This document shows, piece after piece, positions 61,427 to 64,000 of a DNA stretch of 64,000 bases. The position numbers were made by a program, and so were the translations under genes. Position 1 is the stretch's first letter. Each line of letters starts with the position of its first letter. Under the pieces are notes generated by a model that was not told the DNA's origin, searched no databases, and saw only the letters and a program-made list of their open reading frames with translations. The stretch comes from Pseudomonadota bacterium (lineage in GTDB: Bacteria > Pseudomonadota > Gammaproteobacteria > Competibacterales > Competibacteraceae): positions 1 through 64,000 of the forward strand of contig JAKLIY010000001.1 in the NCBI GenBank assembly GCA_022709365.1. The letters are read 5' to 3'.

Positions 61427-64000
61427 ATGACCGAGGAAACCAACGCGCTCCCCACCGGCTATAACCTGCATCGTTACCAAATCGAAGGGGTGCTGGGCGC
61501 TGGCGGTTTCGGTATCACCTATCGGGCTATCCACGAAGCGCTGCAAAACCAGGTCGCCATTAAGGAATATTTTCCGGCTGAATGGGCGTACCGCGATCAC
61601 AATAACATCACGGTCCGCGCCAATGCTCAGGGTCAAATACCGGCTCGTCAGGGCGAGCCGCCCTGTTATCAATGGGGGCTGGAACGGTTTCTGGACGAGG
61701 CCAAGATTCTGGTGCAGGTCAACCATCCTGGCGTGGTGCGGGTACGCGATTACTTCACGGCCAACGGCAGCGCCTACATTGTCATGGAATATGAAGATGG
61801 CGAATCACTAAGTGCCTTGTTGCAGCGGGGCGGCATCCTGCCTGAACCCGAACTGCGCCGTCTGCTGGACGATGTGATGCCGGCGCTGGAAGCCGTTCAC
61901 AGTCAAAACTACCTGCATCGGGATTTGAAGCCGAGCAACCTGTATATCCGCAGCCACGATGGTCATATCCTGCTGCTCGACTTCGGCGCAGCTCGGCAGG
62001 CGCTGGGCCGACGCACCCGCAGCGTGACCAGTGTCGTCACGCCCGGCTACTCGCCGATTGAGCAATATGTCACGGTCGGCGAGGATTATGGCCCCTGGAC
62101 GGATATCTACGCCCTCGGTGCTGTCATGTACCGGTGTATCACCGGGGCGCCGCCCATCGAAGCGCCGGGCCGGGTACTCAAGGATCCCGTCCAACCTGCT
62201 ATGGAAGTGGGTGCGGGCCTGTATTCGCGTGGACTGTTGCAAGTGGTCGATCAGGCATTAGCGGTTCGTCCCGAGGAGCGCTTTCAAAGCGTGGCTGCCA
62301 TGCGGCAGGCGTTGCAGGCTGCTGATCGATCCAACGATCATGCCGATTTTTCCCAAGTCCCCCCAATCCATGATAGCCTGCTGGATCTGCCGTCGGCCAC
62401 TCCCTCACTGCGCTTCAAACCGATTCCTCCGCGCTCGGACCCGCAACAACGATCGCCGATTCCCTCCGCCATGCCCACTGAGGTGCCTCGCGGGCGTGAA
62501 TTCTCGTCTTCGCCTTCTCAACACAATGTGCCTGGCTGGACGCTGGATCGTATCGAGCCGCGTGTATCGCCGGCGAGTGCGGCTGATCGTGGAGCGCCAT
62601 CGCCGCTTCAGATCACCGATGCTGATCTATCCCTGCCGATGCTGGAAAGTATCTGGGAACATTTGGACGAGAGTCCGCCGTCGGTCGATCTGACTTCCGC
62701 TGACGGCGTTCCCTCGGTGGATTTGACGGCGCAGACCTCACCGCCGGTAGAATCGGAACCCCTGCTTAAACGGTCACCGCAATCGGTGCTGGAACACCTG
62801 AAGAAAGCTTCGTCCAAACGGGCCCTGCTCACGGAATCGCGTTCGTCCCCCCAAACGCTGACCCGTTTCGAAAAAACTGACGCCCCATCGTCCACGCGAA
62901 ACAGCTCAGAGGGCGCACTGGAACCGGTTGAACCGGTCACCGGTTCCCAACCAGTCCACTGGACGCGAGTGCTACTGGCGGTTTTCGCCGTTTCAGGACT
63001 GTCAGGCATCGGCCTGCTCTCCTACGAGTACTATCACACCCTCCAGGAGCAGCGCCAGCGTGAAGCTGCCGCTTTGCAGCGCCAGCAGGAGGAAGAAGCG
63101 GCCCAACGCGCTCAGGCAGAAACCCGCGAGCGAGAGGCGGAATTCGCTAAACACCTCGAACAGGCCCGCAAGGCCATAGCCGACCGTGCATGGGATCGGG
63201 CTGGTCTCTATTTGGATCGGGCGGCAGCGATCAATCCCCAGCATCCAGCGCTGATCGCGGCCCGCACCGAACTGTTCGCTGCCCAAAACCCTGGCGCTAT
63301 GGTCAAAACCTACACCAATCCTATCACCGGCCTGGAATTGAATTGGGTTGAAGGCGGGTGTTTTAATATGGGCAGTCCGCTCACCGAACGGGATCGCAGC
63401 AGCGACGAATCTATCCATCAGGCCTGCGTCAAAGGTTTCTGGATCGGCAAAACCGAGGTGACCAACAATCAGTTCGGGCGCTTCAAACCCATGCATAATA
63501 GCGGTTCCTCCCAGGGGCGCTCCCTGAACGGAGACACCCAACCCGCAGTCAACCTGAGCTGGGATGATGCCCAAGCCTTCGTCGAGTGGTTAGCCTGGGA
63601 AACGGGTTCCGGCAAGCGTTTCCGCCTGCCGACAGAAGCCGAATGGGAATACGCCGCCCGCGCCGGCGTTGCGACCCGCTATTACTGGGGCAACGACATC
63701 GATCCCCGCTACGCCAACTTTTCCGACCGCAATGACCCTACCGGTGCATCCGTTGGCAATCTGGACGACGGTCAATCCGTGACTGCGACGGTGGGAACTT
63801 ATCGGCCCAACATGCTGGGCCTGTATGACATGGCGGGGAACGTCTGGGAATGGACCTGTTCGGAATATCAGTCGAACTACGGCGGCGAGGAACAGCGCTG
63901 TTCAGCCAAACGGATTAACGAGGGTCAGCGAGTCACGCGGGGTGGATCCTGGAATAATGGGCCGGGCGAACTGCGTTCGGCGAAACGGCTGCCCCGGAAA
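61427..64000 (+). CDS. membrane-anchored Ser/Thr kinase with FGE-sulfatase-like domain, partial
   Basis: An open frame of 858 codons runs to the window edge. The kinase domain (about residues 15-290) has GAGGFG, Lys46 (AIKEYF), HRDLKPSN (about 164) and DFGAA (about 185). A disordered Pro/Ser-rich linker (about 300-510), a membrane helix (about 514-533), a coiled coil (about 535-590), a TPR-like unit (AWDRAGLYLDRAAAINPQHP) and an FGE-sulfatase-like domain (about 635-858+) follow. The last has WVEGGCFNMGS, RFRLPTEAEWEYAAR and MAGNVWEWTCSEY. The FGE module is probably a ligand-binding extracytoplasmic fold rather than an active enzyme, since many such tails lack the Cys pair. The true end is beyond the window. 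Confidence 0.93.
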   Translation, partial: MTEETNALPTGYNLHRYQIEGVLGAGGFGITYRAIHEALQNQVAIKEYFPAEWAYRDHNNITVRANAQGQIPARQGEPPCYQWGLERFLDEAKILVQVNHPGVVRVRDYFTANGSAYIVMEYEDGESLSALLQRGGILPEPELRRLLDDVMPALEAVHSQNYLHRDLKPSNLYIRSHDGHILLLDFGAARQALGRRTRSVTSVVTPGYSPIEQYVTVGEDYGPWTDIYALGAVMYRCITGAPPIEAPGRVLKDPVQPAMEVGAGLYSRGLLQVVDQALAVRPEERFQSVAAMRQALQAADRSNDHADFSQVPPIHDSLLDLPSATPSLRFKPIPPRSDPQQRSPIPSAMPTEVPRGREFSSSPSQHNVPGWTLDRIEPRVSPASAADRGAPSPLQITDADLSLPMLESIWEHLDESPPSVDLTSADGVPSVDLTAQTSPPVESEPLLKRSPQSVLEHLKKASSKRALLTESRSSPQTLTRFEKTDAPSSTRNSSEGALEPVEPVTGSQPVHWTRVLLAVFAVSGLSGIGLLSYEYYHTLQEQRQREAAALQRQQEEEAAQRAQAETREREAEFAKHLEQARKAIADRAWDRAGLYLDRAAAINPQHPALIAARTELFAAQNPGAMVKTYTNPITGLELNWVEGGCFNMGSPLTERDRSSDESIHQACVKGFWIGKTEVTNNQFGRFKPMHNSGSSQGRSLNGDTQPAVNLSWDDAQAFVEWLAWETGSGKRFRLPTEAEWEYAARAGVATRYYWGNDIDPRYANFSDRNDPTGASVGNLDDGQSVTATVGTYRPNMLGLYDMAGNVWEWTCSEYQSNYGGEEQRCSAKRINEGQRVTRGGSWNNGPGELRSAKRLPRK

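Overview
The window is GC-rich chromosomal DNA from a gammaproteobacterium. The evidence is the gene order rather than any marker gene: pilMNOPQ, rhodanese(YibN)-grxC-secB-gpsA, hslVU-DUF971-ubiE-ubiJ-ubiB, carAB-greA and guaBA-tadA are all gammaproteobacterial blocks. The mixture of wax-ester genes, PASTA and Ig-like exported proteins, FGE-tailed kinases and frequent GC-rich palindromes fits an environmental lineage such as Competibacteraceae or relatives, but I cannot prove the genus from the sequence. I see no rRNA, no CRISPR array and no intact insertion sequence. Three tRNA genes are present (Gly-CCC, Val-CAC, Ser-CGA). Two genes run off the edges: a SWIM zinc-finger protein on the left and a kinase with an FGE-like tail on the right.

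Layout. 1-1.9 kb: SWIM protein and moaB on the minus strand. 1.9-4.9 kb: hsp20, cbpA and a DegQ-type protease behind a good sigma-32-like promoter. 5.3-9.3 kb: a very large exported protein with PEBP, ten PASTA repeats, a YVTN beta-propeller and a chitobiase C-terminal domain. 9.9-17.6 kb: type IV pilus operon pilMNOPQ with a secreted Ig-like protein as its last gene. 17.8-20.0 kb: small conserved genes. 20.1-23.0 kb: gpsA, secB, grxC, yibN, a DUF2892 protein and an ArsR regulator. 23.2-26.2 kb: gpmA, ctpA, yajL. 26.2-31.6 kb: hslVU-ubi operon, also with a sigma-32-like promoter and a candidate small RNA just upstream. 32-36.5 kb: rpmE2, gltA, a DD-carboxypeptidase with a basic repetitive tail, trmB and an H-NS-like gene. 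36.5-43.4 kb: tRNA-Gly, dapB, carA, carB, greA and a small exported protease. 43.4-44.0 kb: tRNA-Val and tRNA-Ser flank an AT-rich scar carrying the decayed end of a tyrosine recombinase. 44.1-48.6 kb: a TPR-like membrane protein, tadA, guaA, guaB and a decayed PilZ gene.

49-59.6 kb is a storage-lipid locus. It encodes an acyl-CoA synthetase, a TetR regulator, a patatin lipase, two wax-ester synthase/DGAT proteins, an acyl-CoA-binding protein, and a 661-residue two-domain fatty acyl-CoA reductase of the Marinobacter type. Together these can be read as a route from free fatty acid to acyl-CoA, fatty alcohol and wax ester, plus hydrolases that could release it. 59.8-64 kb: bcp peroxiredoxin, a PP2C phosphatase and a membrane-anchored Ser/Thr kinase with an FGE-sulfatase-like domain.

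The most unusual items are the PEBP-PASTA-propeller protein, the Ig-like gene inside the pilus operon, the compact wax-ester locus with its own ACBP and an unknown amphipathic membrane protein, the palindromic repeat that encodes part of the PilP signal peptide, the candidate small RNA before hslV, and the recombinase scar between two tRNA genes.
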